Program-made: the position numbers and the translations under genes
Part shown: positions 34,040 through 45,662 of the stretch, one piece after another
Position numbering within the stretch: the stretch's first letter is position 1
Layout of the letters: each line of letters begins with the position of its first letter
NCBI GenBank assembly: GCA_004794655.1
Contig: SMMW01000145.1
Coordinates: 1,432,501-1,496,500, forward strand
Direction of reading: 5' to 3'
DNA: 64,000 nucleotides
Source: Marisa cornuarietis
Lineage: Eukaryota; Mollusca; Gastropoda; Architaenioglossa; Ampullariidae
The notes under the pieces: generated by a model
Seen by the model: only the letters and a program-made list of their open reading frames with translations
Database searches by the model: none
Told to the model about the DNA's origin: nothing

Positions 34040-34590
34040 TGAAGAAAACGTTACAACAACATTACCTTGCACCACTAAACTTTACAGCAACACTACTTTG
34101 CACCACTAAACTTTACAACAACATTACTTTGCACCACTCAACGTTACAACAACATTACTTTGCACCACTCAACGTTACAACAACATTACTTTGCACCACT
34201 AAACTTTACAACAACATTACCTTGCACTACTCAACTTTACAACAACATTACCTTGCACTACTCAACTTTACAACAACATTACCTTGCACTACTCAACTTT
34301 ACAACAACATTACCTTGCACTACTCAACTTTACAACAACATTACCTTGCACTACTCAACTTTACAACAACATTACCTTGCACTACTCAACTTTACAACAA
34401 CATTACCTTGCACTACTCAACTTTACAACAACATTACCTTGCACTACTCAACTTTACAACAACATTACCTTGCACTACTCAACTTTACAACAACATTACC
34501 TTGCACTACTCAACTTTACAACAACATTACCTTGCACCACTCAACTTTACAACAACATTACTTTGCACTGCTCAACGTTCCAACAACATC
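34040..34590. repeat. 31-bp minisatellite
   Basis: About 18 copies of a unit like ACTTTACAACAACATTACCT + TGCACTACTCA. Central copies are nearly identical; edge copies carry CACCACTAAAC or GTTACAAC variants. Because 31 is not a multiple of 3 and the unit has no stop in any plus frame, long open frames of up to 202 codons arise; they are not genes. Confidence 0.96.
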
Positions 34591-36300
<1,710 letters not shown>

Positions 36301-36324
36301 CATGTGCTCAGCGCAGGAAGGTGT

Positions 36325-36415
36325 ACAACATGGCGTCTAAAGTGACGTCACCGGACTGACCATGAATAGCGCGCATGCGTGAAGGAAATACTTTTACCGG
36401 CATCCGGTATTTAGC
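36325..36415. promoter_or_regulatory. CRE-containing CpG patch
   Basis: Perfect TGACGTCA at 36343-36350 in a short CpG-containing segment with ACATGGCGTC just upstream and GCGCGCATGCG just downstream. It could be a TATA-less promoter, but no downstream gene was recognised on either strand. Confidence 0.3.
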
Positions 36416-36957
36416 TGTTGAGCAGAGTAATCCTAACAGAGTGTAATGTGAAAAGTATTTTAGCGACATATGGGGTCCCCGCCAAGACAGTGGTACGAAT
36501 ACTTCCTCCTGCCTCAGACAAGCCTCCCGACTTGTACATTTGCAAAGTCCCTTGGAGGCTCCTAGCCACCTTCATTTGCAACATCTACCACAGATACTTG
36601 TGCGCCGTGAGCTGTTGTCAATCAATGATAAGTAGCCGCTCAACCCTGTATTGAAGGTCTTAATAGAGTCCTAAAGTTGCGTGCATCATGTAGGCAAATG
36701 TTCTCTTCCTTGGGTGAGCGTAGAGTTATGCACGCAGGGACCAGAAGAGACGACAAAAAGCTGCTACAGCAGGTGAAGACAGCAGGTAAAGACAGCAGGT
36801 CTCTCCGCCATGTACGGACCTGTTGTACGGTCTCATTATTGACTTGACTACAGGTGACTATGTGTTGGGCCCATTGTCTTATTACAGGCCACTGTTTGGG
36901 GACCACTGTCCTATGGAGTCTACCTGCTACTGGGCTGTTGTACTTAAGGTTCGCAAT

Positions 36958-36960
<3 letters not shown>
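36416..36960. other. Tract without recognised gene
   Basis: Open frames at 36418-36654 (+) and 36640-36906 (-) have no known domain. The first follows the CRE patch and reads VILTECNVKSILATYGVPAK; this is noted but not called as a gene. Confidence 0.35.
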
Positions 36961-37008
<48 letters not shown>

Positions 37009-37145
37009 GCTATATTCCTGTGTAGATGATCTTAGTGTCGCTGACGTACAGTGATGAGTGAACCTTTACTACATATCACGTGATGACTAAGAGAGTTCTA
37101 AAAATAATCCACCCACCCACCCACACAAACACACACACACACTCG

Positions 37146-37220
<75 letters not shown>
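36961..37220. repeat. (GT)n and (AC)n microsatellites
   Basis: (GT)n at 36963-37006 and a (AC)n-rich stretch with CTCGC interruptions at about 37120-37220, in opposite dinucleotide orientation about 115 bp apart. The two arms could pair in RNA. Confidence 0.95.
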
Positions 37221-37223
<3 letters not shown>

Positions 37224-39130
37224 TGGCATTTTCCTTCTTGGCAATGAACGTATTATCAGTTCAAAAGTAGAGTACATTTATTTTATTTAAAAGTTCTTGA
37301 AAAATGTAAATACTGTTGTCTTTTTATTATTTTTCTTTCTTTCTCCCTTTTTCCTCTCAAGTTTCTTCTTTGCACATGATGTCTTTCCTGCCTTGTACTT
37401 TTTGTCGCTGTCAGCACCTCCTTGTAACAGTTGGGCTCTAGGTAGACTTGAAGATGAAAACGGCTCGAAAAGAACTGACTGTTCATTTTGTACTCACACA
37501 GTAATCAGTTGAAGCAGTATCTCGCACTATTGTGTTAGAATATTGTGTGATAAACATCTCCATACATTGATTACTAATCAGCCTGCCAAGCACATCAGTC
37601 TTATGTGTCGTGTCACAGCAATTTTACTTTAAGCACCTGTTCACTCAAGTTCACAGGTGAGTTAGTGCATGGCTATCCCACGATTTTAGTTAGTCAATAA
37701 CTTTGCACTGCTGACGATTTTGGTTAGCCAGTCATTTTGGTTAGCCGATGATTTGATTAGTCAATAGATTTTGTTAGACAATCATTTTCTTGCACCGAGT
37801 TTATGTTCCTTTCTACTCCCAACCTTGCATAACTTCATGATGCCGTCCATTTTAAAAGAATTATCAATTTCTGTTTTGTCTAACGTCCTACATGATGCCC
37901 ATGTTCTTTTTTTGTTAAAATATAACATTTCTGTATCTACGTTTGTTGTTTTAATAATGTGTAGTTGCATTACCGACAAAACTCATCACTTCGTAAGTAG
38001 GTAAGTAAAGATGATGGCAAAGCTGTATATGATTTCCTCGCTAATTTCATCTTTGTTATAAGTCGGTGCGATATCACCGTTGCGAGGGTCGTACCAACCG
38101 TAATGGTGGAAAAGTTATCAGTAATGCAACACCAATAAGTCTCGTCATTCGTTTTGCACAGTCAAAGCTTTCACAATGTCTTTTACTGGTTTTTTATTAC
38201 AAACCTTGATCACTTTTATTACCTATATGGTTATCACTTGTTGTTATATTTATTAGAACGCAGGAGACCGGTAACATTTCTGGCTGCTGTTGTAGAAGCG
38301 CGGGTCGTAGTAACAACATCCACAGGGACACGAGGGTCGAGGTCTCAGCGTTTTGTTGACGGCAAAGAGTTCAAGGACACACCAATGACTTATTACCAGT
38401 TTCCTTGACTACAAACCTCCCATGTTTGTTGTGCGTCGGTGGGAGGGAAGGTCTGGTGTGTTGTAATATTGTCCACAAACAAGACTGAGTTCGGATGCTT
38501 TAGTAATACGGACTATTGTATGTGACAAGGCACCAGTGTCAAGGTAAACACCTGAAGACTATGTGAAGGCGGTGACTGCAAGGACACTGTGATTGTATGA
38601 AATGATATAAATACACTACGTTAATCATGTCACCTTGTCTATACTTTTTTCAAGCAAAAATGAAGAGAAAGAAATAAAAAAAATGAATGGATAGTTCAAT
38701 GAATGAAAGAGCAAAGATGTCAAAAAATGGAGATTGAAACTCATATCTGAAAATATAGAATCTGTTAATGGCGAGGTTCCAGTAAAATCTGTCACTTCTG
38801 CTACTTCGTCCAGGACATACCCAGAGAGATTTAATCATTTGTTTGCTCACGTACTTCATTTGCTTTTACTTCTTTTTTAGGGGATGGGGTATTTTTTTCA
38901 TTTCTTCCTTTATTCCTATTTTTTTTAAATTCTTGTCTCGTTTTCCATTTTTCTGTCTCTCCATTCAGTGATCAAGGGTTCAGATCCCGTCTCCGCTAAC
39001 GAGCAAATTGATGTAAGAAGAAAAAGCAAAACTCAAACGAAAGGGTTGAAGCTTTTCATGTTCGTCTTAACATGTCTGTTGTTCTGTGGTTACCGTCAAC
39101 CTGCCGGCATCAACCTCACCCTGTCATTGG
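37221..39130. other. Tract without recognised gene
   Basis: A degenerate repeat related to GATTTTAGTTAGTCAATAAC is seen at about 37680-37790. No exon or element otherwise supported. Confidence 0.4.
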
Positions 39131-39310
39131 AGAGTGGGTGTGTGGGTGTGTTGGTCAGTGGGTGTGTGGGTCAGTGGGTGTGTGGGGGGAATCAGTGAGT
39201 GGGTCAGTGGGTGTGTGGGGGAATCAGTGAGTGGGTCAGTGGGTGTGGGGGGGAATCAGTGAGTGGGTGTGTGGGTCAGTGGGTGTGTGGAGGAATTAGT
39301 GAGTGGGTCA
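39131..39310. repeat. GT/GA-rich minisatellite
   Basis: Tandem words GTGTGTGGGTCAGTGGGTGT and GGGGGAATCAGTGAGTGGGT repeated five to six times with length variation. The open frame through it (repeated WVCGG) is an artefact. Confidence 0.9.
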
Positions 39311-39382
39311 GTGCTTGGACCTGCCTACATGAGATGGTGTCTATACCAGCTTTTATCTACGGCACGGTCACGAATACATCCG

Positions 39383-39437
39383 TGTGTGTGTGTGTGTGCT
39401 TGCATCTGCATTACATTATTTTTTTTCTCTCTCTCTC

Positions 39438-39490
<53 letters not shown>
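39383..39490. repeat. (GT)n microsatellites
   Basis: A short TG run at 39382-39399 and a longer one at 39441-39490 preceded by a CT run. Confidence 0.95.
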
Positions 39491-39493
<3 letters not shown>

Positions 39494-40554
39494 CTACGCA
39501 GGAAAAAAGTATCTACAGTAAAAAAAAAAATGCAAGCGTTTTTAAGAATTCTACCTTTCCCAGTTGTTTGCATCGATTTTTCCGTCTTAACGAGGATAAT
39601 TGCCCATCAGACGATCTCCTTCTGACAGTGTTATTAACAGAGGAACAATCAGCAACTTATTTTTTTTCACTCCTTTAATAAGCAGGTTGAATTCCTGTCC
39701 TTGTCACACCCAGAACATCGAGTTTGTTGCACTTCCAATATACACTTCTTGCCATCGCACACAAGCTGTTTTATCAAACAAAATGACTGTCGACTAAATA
39801 TTTATATAATCTTTGGGACCTTCAGGAAGGGCAGCAACTGGGCAGTGAGGCTTCGCCATCCTGTTGCCGGCAAGGCAGCCGCCTCCAAACCTAAAATCAA
39901 AGAAGGAGAGAAAGGAAGCAACAACAGTGTACTGTATGCACTCTGTCTGCAATTATCTAGCATCTCACTTCAGTCAATATTTTGTCAAAGTGCCGGACTT
40001 TATGTTGAGATTTACCTACACTGTCACTGGCAAGTGTCATAGTCAGGCTCCCTTGAGATTTCGATCAACAAATCGTCATTAACCCTGTTCTCTGGTATTA
40101 CTTTGATTATTCGTTCGCATGATTGTGAATGAAGACAACTTAACTGAGTGCCACGAGGGCTCTAGTCCACAGACATGTCATTAATCATCAAATCATAATA
40201 AAACCTTTTCAGAACCTCATTCTTTCTAATCGTTTTCCCAAGGCTCCTCTAGTCCACATCGATGGGATTCTTTGATGTCAAAAGAAAGTCTACCACCGTC
40301 ATCTATTTCAACTCCAATTACTTCAGTTTAACGTCCACTTTTCCATTCATGTTCTTTTGTATTTGTCAGTCGGCTGAGGTCGTGTTTTATATCGGGTTTT
40401 AAACCATTTACTGGGTTCCTCTCATTCATTTCATCTAGATGTTATCTTTCATCTCTCTGACTGTCTAATTATTGAATTGTGTGCTTCCTTGCGATTGGGA
40501 TTCTTAGCTCGTTTACTAAAGAAAACTTTTACCACGAAGAGAGAGAGTTGCCGG
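39491..40554. other. Tract without recognised gene
   Basis: The only candidate is a possible terminal PDE9A exon at 39826-39894 (after CCTTCAG; phase 0 EGQQLGSEASPSCCRQGSRL then QT and stop). The same stretch in another frame gives GKAAASKPKIKEGEKGSNNS. Neither can be confirmed. Confidence 0.3.
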
Positions 40555-40599
40555 AGGGGCAGACAAGTGTCGACGCTGAGAGAGTGGCTTCCCTTGGGT

Positions 40600-40620
40600 G
40601 GTCACAAAATGGCGGCGTGA
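40600..40620 (+). promoter_or_regulatory. YY1-like AAAATGGCGGC motif
   Basis: AAAATGGCGGC at 40607-40617 fits the YY1 consensus AANATGGCGGC often found just downstream of animal transcription starts. The surrounding 60 bp is relatively CpG-rich. No gene start could be tied to it. Confidence 0.25.
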
Positions 40621-41080
40621 TGTTAACGTAGAAGGGGGAGCTTCTACGTCACTGGCAAACGGCCTGTCTGCACATCACAGCACGTGTTTATTAACACACG
40701 TGTCTACAGAGCAGCACGAACGCTTATCAACACGCGTATCTCTGCCTCGCAGTCTTTAGAAACATTCCTATCTACACCACAATCTCGTGCATCCACAACA
40801 AACAACAAGCTTTATAAAACACACGCATCTATAGAACACGATTAATATTTAAAACACACAGAAAAAAACAATGATTCATACGCATAAGTATAAGCTAGGC
40901 ATGCATTCTCTCTCTCTCTCTCTTTGACAAACGCGCGCGCAAACACACACACAAGCTAGCGAACTCATAAGGGAAAGTGAGAATACTAATCCAATAAAGA
41001 GTTATTACAAGCTTCTGACATGAAATATAACACAAAGGTGTGTGTAGTCTTCTGAGGGCAGTCTCATCTTCATCGTGTAC
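40621..41080. other. Tract without recognised gene
   Basis: Contains a CT run at about 40908-40923 and a GCGCGC stretch. A further minus-strand exon of the gene at 41081-43240 might lie here or below, for instance at about 40543-40579, but support is weak. Confidence 0.35.
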
Positions 41081-41165
41081 CTGTGAAATGTTGATTGGCG
41101 GTGTGCAGCGTCTTGCGCCGCCGAGGGATGAACTTGTTGGGGTCACGCGTGCTGGGGGTCATCTC
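41081..41165 (-). CDS. Unidentified gene, exon 4 seen
   Basis: Minus strand, after GTGTCATCAG and before GTACAC. Reads EMTPSTRDPNKFIPRRRKTL then HTANQHFT with one base left over. Basic RRRK cluster. No family recognised. Confidence 0.42.
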
Positions 41166-43240
41166 CTGATGACACAGGATCGTGCGTGAGGTTGAGGAGA
41201 GATGGACAAATAATATGCTTGTGTGACTGTCTGACTAAATCCTTCTTTGACTTGTCATTTCATTTCATGAATAGTAGTCGAATGGAGTTTTGGTGGAATT
41301 TCAGATAAAAATCAGGACGTAACTGGTATTTAAAGACAACATAACAATATAACAACATAATAACAAAGAAGATAATAATTTGAAAGTATTATAACATTGA
41401 CAGAAGTAACAACACGCACGACACCAAATGTTGCAAACACATATTGTTTGCTTGAGAAAGACGACACGAAATGCAAACGAATATAATTAAACTGTGAAAT
41501 AACATCAGTGATAATAACAGTGATGGTAGTTGCCGTGTGACGTAGTATTCACATATCATAGCACGAACAGTGACGGCCGTGTGCACCAGCAATGATGACA
41601 GAGACAATGTGAACGAACGCTAAAGAAAGGTAACCCATAAGTACTGATTTATCAAAACCAAATGCTATAAACACTGAGTGATGCCATAACAAATAACATC
41701 AGAGGGAGCTACTCCATGTTGCGCATAATCACAGAGATAACTAAAAAAATCATCAGTTGGAAAAATAATTGTCAAGTACCGAGATGGATACTGGTAGTAG
41801 CATGTCTTGCTGGGGGTGTAAAGACGTCGATGTTAAGCCTCCAGGCACTGAGAAACAATGTAAATACACACCACATGTATTGACTTGATATTGTTCAATA
41901 TCATATCATGTGGACATGAGTACTCGCTTAAAGGTAAACCATTCACACATAAACTGTGAAAACTGAGCTGTGGCATTGCGGCTAACCTTTGACCTTTGAG
42001 TGGTGTTTCTTTAATTGGTGTTTTACGCCGAGCCAGCAACTAAGGCTATATCACACAAGGCAGCGAGCCCTGTAAACAGATGCCACATGCAGAGAAAGAG
42101 CAGCGTGCCCGAGACGAGAACTGAACCCAGGACAGCCAACCTTCACTGTATTGGTGACAGGCGCTAAGTAGCTAACCGTTGAGCCACCGAACCGCGCCGA
42201 GAGTGGGCTCGTTAACGAAAATGTTTGTAATTAACACTAAAAGGTAATCAGATTTGTTTTCACTCGGGACCTCCTCCCTGTGGAATGTGGAGGCGTGTAT
42301 GTGAAGATGGCTGAGGTTCTTACCAATTCCACTAGCGGCGACCTGCTGCACTTTCGTAAGGGCAGGTCGTGACTGTGCGAGATGTAGCGCCGTGTAGTCG
42401 CGGCTGTAGATGCTCGTTTGCATCACTTCCGGCGTCGTCACATCCGGTAATAATGTTGAGACTGTGCAGACGTCATGCTGTAAAGATTGATTGATGATAA
42501 TAACAGAAACAGTGACAGAAACACGTGCGGCTTGCTGAGCCTTTCTGTAGAAAGCTCGTGTGTGACGTGTTGAGCGTGCCTGTAGAAATGTCGTGTGTGA
42601 CGTGTTGAGCGTGCCTGTAGAAATGTCGTGTGTGACGTGTTGAGCGTGCCTGTAGAAATGTCGTGTGTGACGTGTTGAGCGTGCCTGTAGAAATGTCGTG
42701 TGTGACGTGTTGAGCGTGCCTGTAGAAAGGTCGTGTGTGACGTGTTGAGCGTGCCTGTAGAAATGTCGTGTGTGACGTGTTGAGCGTGCCTGTAGAAATG
42801 TCGTGTGTGACGTGTTGAGCGTGCTTGTAGAAAGGTCGTGTGTGACGTGTTGAGCGTGCCTGTAGAAATGTCGTGTGTGACGTGTTGAGCGTGCCTGTAG
42901 AAATGTCGTGTGTGACGTGTTGAGCGTGCCTGTAGAAAGCTCGTGTGTGACGTGTTGAGCGTGCCTGTAGAAAGCTCGTGTGTGACGTGTTGAGCCTGCC
43001 TGTAGAAAGCTCGTGTGTGACGTGTTGAGCCTGCCTGTAGAAAGGTCAGGCGAGACGTGTGACGTGGTGTGACTTACCTGGCCGTGGCGGGCGTGGAAGA
43101 GGGTGGCGAGGCGGGGGTGAGGGTTGTTTCGACGGTTGCCGTCGAGCTGCGTCACCAGGAGGCGAGGACGTGCGCGCTGCGCGCTGATGACACACCCACT
43201 TCCGGTAAAGTTGCTGCGTGACTCCGAGATCCACTCGCGG
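41081..43240 (-). CDS. Unidentified minus-strand gene (four linked exons)
   Basis: In transcript order the exons are 43240-43078, 42477-42324, 41847-41780 and 41165-41081. Each has AG before it and GT after it on the minus strand, and codon phases agree at all three junctions: 0, then 1 base + 2 bases, then 0. Together they give an open reading of about 156 residues, including REWISESRSNFTGSGCVISA, LVTQLDGNRRNNPHPRLATL, HDVCTVSTLLPDV, YSRDYTALHLAQSR and DPNKFIPRRRKTLHT. DYTALHLA resembles one ankyrin-repeat core, but only once. I do not recognise the protein. Start and end are missing on both sides. It lies between PDE9A and ABCC on the opposite strand, with a SINE and a minisatellite in its introns. 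Confidence 0.5.
41166..41779. other. Intron of the unidentified gene
   Basis: AT-rich, no element recognised. Confidence 0.35.
41780..41847 (-). CDS. Unidentified gene, exon 3 seen
   Basis: Minus strand, after TGTTTCTCAG and before GTACTT. Two leading bases complete a Val codon from the previous exon, then PGGLTSTSLHPQQDMLLPVS and IS. Its length (3n+2) is exactly what is needed to connect the exons on either side, which is the main argument for it. Confidence 0.42.
42003..42200 (-). mobile_element. tRNA-derived SINE, family 1, copy b
   Basis: On the minus strand it starts with GGTGGCTCAACGGTTAGC (A-box-like), has GGGTTCAGTTCTCG in the B-box position, and ends with TAGCCTTAGTTGCTGGC (complement of 42032-42048) followed by CGGCGTAAAACACCAATTAA. 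The tail nearly equals the LINE 3' end at 29067-29105. It is the best-preserved copy of the family here and sits in an intron of the unidentified minus-strand gene. Confidence 0.75.
42324..42477 (-). CDS. Unidentified gene, exon 2 seen
   Basis: Minus strand, after CAATCTTTACAG and before GTAAGA (consensus donor). Reads HDVCTVSTLLPDVTTPEVMQ, then TSIYSRDYTALHLAQSRPAL and TKVQQVAASGI, leaving one base. Good splice sites on both sides. The track continues as one open frame with exon 1 only because the intervening minisatellite has no stops. Confidence 0.52.
42540..43060. repeat. 35-bp minisatellite in minus-gene intron
   Basis: About 14-15 copies of a 35-bp unit, CGTGTTGAGCGTGCCTGTAG + AAATGTCGTGTGTGA. 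Variants at two positions (AAATG, AAAGG or AAAGC; GCGTGCC or GCCTGCC) are ordered along the array, with GCTC types at the two ends. Three units equal 35 codons, giving a stop-free repetitive frame. Confidence 0.96.
43078..43240 (-). CDS. Unidentified gene, exon 1 seen
   Basis: Minus strand, after GTTTGTGTTGTAG and before GTAAGT (strong donor). Reads REWISESRSNFTGSGCVISA, then QRARPRLLVTQLDGNRRNNP and HPRLATLFHARHGQ. GC-rich compared with its surroundings, as expected for coding sequence. It enters with one base of a split codon, so at least one upstream exon exists. Confidence 0.55.
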
Positions 43241-43490
43241 CTACAACACAAACGCTCATCGCCATCACCAGCAGCAACAGCAGTGGCTTCGTCGTTGTCA
43301 TTATCATCATGTACGTCCTAGCCACAAAATCAACCTCTGACCCCCGTGCACAAGCCTTTCAATACAATGGGACTAACTTGTAAGACTTTGCTAACGACAA
43401 CCTTCCCATCATCCAGTGGAGGTAGAAGAGGTGAGTTGTAAGTGGTTCAGCGTGTCTAAGGAACGGATTTCATTCTGCTGTCTGTTGCCG

Positions 43491-43498
43491 TGACGTCA
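43491..43498. promoter_or_regulatory. CRE palindrome
   Basis: TGACGTCA. About 250 bp upstream (on the minus strand) of the first exon seen of the unidentified gene, so it could belong to its promoter region. Confidence 0.3.
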
Positions 43499-43742
43499 TG
43501 TGACATCAGTGGCCTTGTCAACCGCAGTGTCTAGCAAGTTGCTGGCCCTACAACCAGCACTGGCAGACCAGTGTGGCAATTTGTCAGTTGGTACCAGTTG
43601 GGGAATCAGTGGATGGAGAGATACTCTACTGATAAACAAGTCGTTTCTGCCAGACAAACAATGAAGAAAGGAAGGGGGGACCTGCAACGAGTTAAAATTT
43701 TGCTCCCTCAGAGAAGCAATGTAGTGTCAATTTATAGTAAAA

Positions 43743-43745
<3 letters not shown>

Positions 43746-43795
<50 letters not shown>

Positions 43796-43840
43796 AAGAG
43801 AGGGTGGGAAGATGGAGAGAGAGAGAGAGAAAGAGGGAGG
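43746..43840. repeat. (GT)n and (GA)n microsatellite
   Basis: TG run at 43746-43784 followed by GA-rich sequence to about 43840. Confidence 0.95.
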
Positions 43841-45576
43841 AAATACCAGCAGTCGTCGTCCCCTAGAAGTCGAAATGTCGTTCTTCGGTCAGGATGGTGC
43901 CAGAGTTGCCGGCCTTGTATTTCGTTTCCTGGCATTGAGGTCTGTCTTTCAACAACATAAAAGAAAGAAAATTTAGCAAACTCAAAATGTCAGACTCATC
44001 TTTGTTTCTCTCTCTCTTCTGTCTCTCTCTCTCTCAGTTTGTCACTGTTCCAATGACGAGACAGCGGCATAATCCATGGAAATAACAGGGAGTAATCATC
44101 CTCAATGGCGTTTACCTGTGTTGATGTGTTTATTGTGTGTTCGTGTCGCTTACCCAGCACGAGAGCTCCACGTGCTGTTATGAGGTGACCTGGGAAGATG
44201 TCTGAGGAATTTATGACCGGATCTCAGAGGCCTGACCACCAGACACCTAACGGGACTACTACGGGACGTAAATGTCGCGCCGTTAACATGTAGTCAAGCA
44301 AAGTCTGTAAGAAATGGAAACACATGCTAAAAAAAAGAAAATCCTCTTCTCCCAAATAGGTTTGATGTCTTTAATCTCACACAAAATAGGATTCTCTTGT
44401 CTGTTGTGTTTGAGCCTTCTCCCCACACGACCAGAGTGGCGCAATTACACTCCAATAATTTTATCTTCAAATTACTGTGGATTACTCCAACAATAAATTA
44501 CCATACTGAAATTACTCCTAGACTGAATTAATATCCAGGATTGCTACCAAAGTATTATAGATACAGGGTTCCTACGAGAGGTTGTGTACGGTCAGTGAAA
44601 TCTGAGTGGTTCAATGTGCATTGAGTTCCAAAAGCCCTCCTTCCAACAGGTCACAGAACTTTTTTTCCAGAGCAAACTGTTAAACTGGATAGTAAGGACT
44701 CAGTCAGTAACGGACTTATCACAGGGAGAAATAGACTTCCTAGAGTGACTAGCTATACTGTACTAAAGTACAGGTGATAAGGCTATGCGGTAGTTTAAAA
44801 TCACATAATTACTCAACACCTTACCCACCGTCACTCGTGGTGACGCCACCAGCCAGGCCGTCTCTCCCCTCTAGTGGGGTGGGGGGGGGTTGTTGCCCCG
44901 AAAGGTTCGAGGGTGAACACTTGGAGTAAGTTTTAATTTTCAAAGGTTTGAGTCCACGCGTCGATTGAGGAAAAAATCTGGACCCACGAGCGATGCATGT
45001 TTGTGTTAACAGATCATTGCACGTTTCACTGTCTGCGTACCTCGGGGTCAGAAATGTGTGCGGCACGTGCGCACGGGACCATGACAATGGCAAGCCAATC
45101 ACCATGGAGACCAAGCGCAAGCAGCCTGCCAATAGCCGACGATGAAACCTCCGCCGGTGAGAAGGATCAGGTAATGTTGTCCAGGTGAGGACAATAGACT
45201 TCACCTGCTGACAAGGGGACTAATGCGACCTTATAGGGCCCGCCGCAGATTGTGTATTAAATTAATTAAACTCAAAAGGAAGAAATAAAGTCGTGCCTCG
45301 TGTCCACTTAAAGAAGCAAATGATTTCACTCAGCATGGCCTGTTGAGTATACTCCAGAGTCAGTAGTGTTTCGCCAAGCAAGCCGTTGAGCAAAAATTAA
45401 AACTAAATAAGTGAACACTCATGTAGTGAACACCTTGCTACAGTTTTCATTTTGACCTGTCTTCTCTTCTTTCTTTCGTTACCTTGTAACTAGAGTTTAA
45501 CAACACAGTTTACCCTCCTCCCTTACAAACTAGGGTGGTTATTTGGGTAGAGAGAGCCTCTGCTCGTTATACCTTA
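43841..45576. other. Tract without confirmed gene
   Basis: A GC-richer segment at about 45010-45190 reads on the minus strand to a possible GTACGC donor, and one at 43860-43930 ends before GTATTT. Either could be an upstream exon of the minus-strand gene, but no motif supports them. A G9 run lies at about 44879-44889. Confidence 0.35.
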
Positions 45577-45577
45577 C

Positions 45578-45614
<37 letters not shown>

Positions 45615-45662
45615 ACACACGCACGCACGCACGCACGCACACACACACTCTGTCTCTCCCTC
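45577..45662. repeat. (CA)n / (CGCA)n microsatellite
   Basis: AC repeats followed by GCACGCACGCAC and more AC, then a CT run. Confidence 0.95.

Noticed and set aside
42172..43251. 359-codon minus-strand open frame
   Set aside because: It runs through a 35-bp minisatellite between two good splice sites. Only the flanking parts (42324-42477 and 43078-43240) are supported as exons.
43860..43930. Minus-strand segment (NEIQGRQLWHHPDRRTTF..) ending before GTATTT
   Set aside because: Phase would fit the exon at 43240, but the acceptor is weak and the reading includes repeat-flanking sequence.
45010..45190. GC-richer segment with a minus-strand frame ending before GTACGC
   Set aside because: Could be an upstream exon of the unidentified gene, but it lacks motif support and several frames are open.
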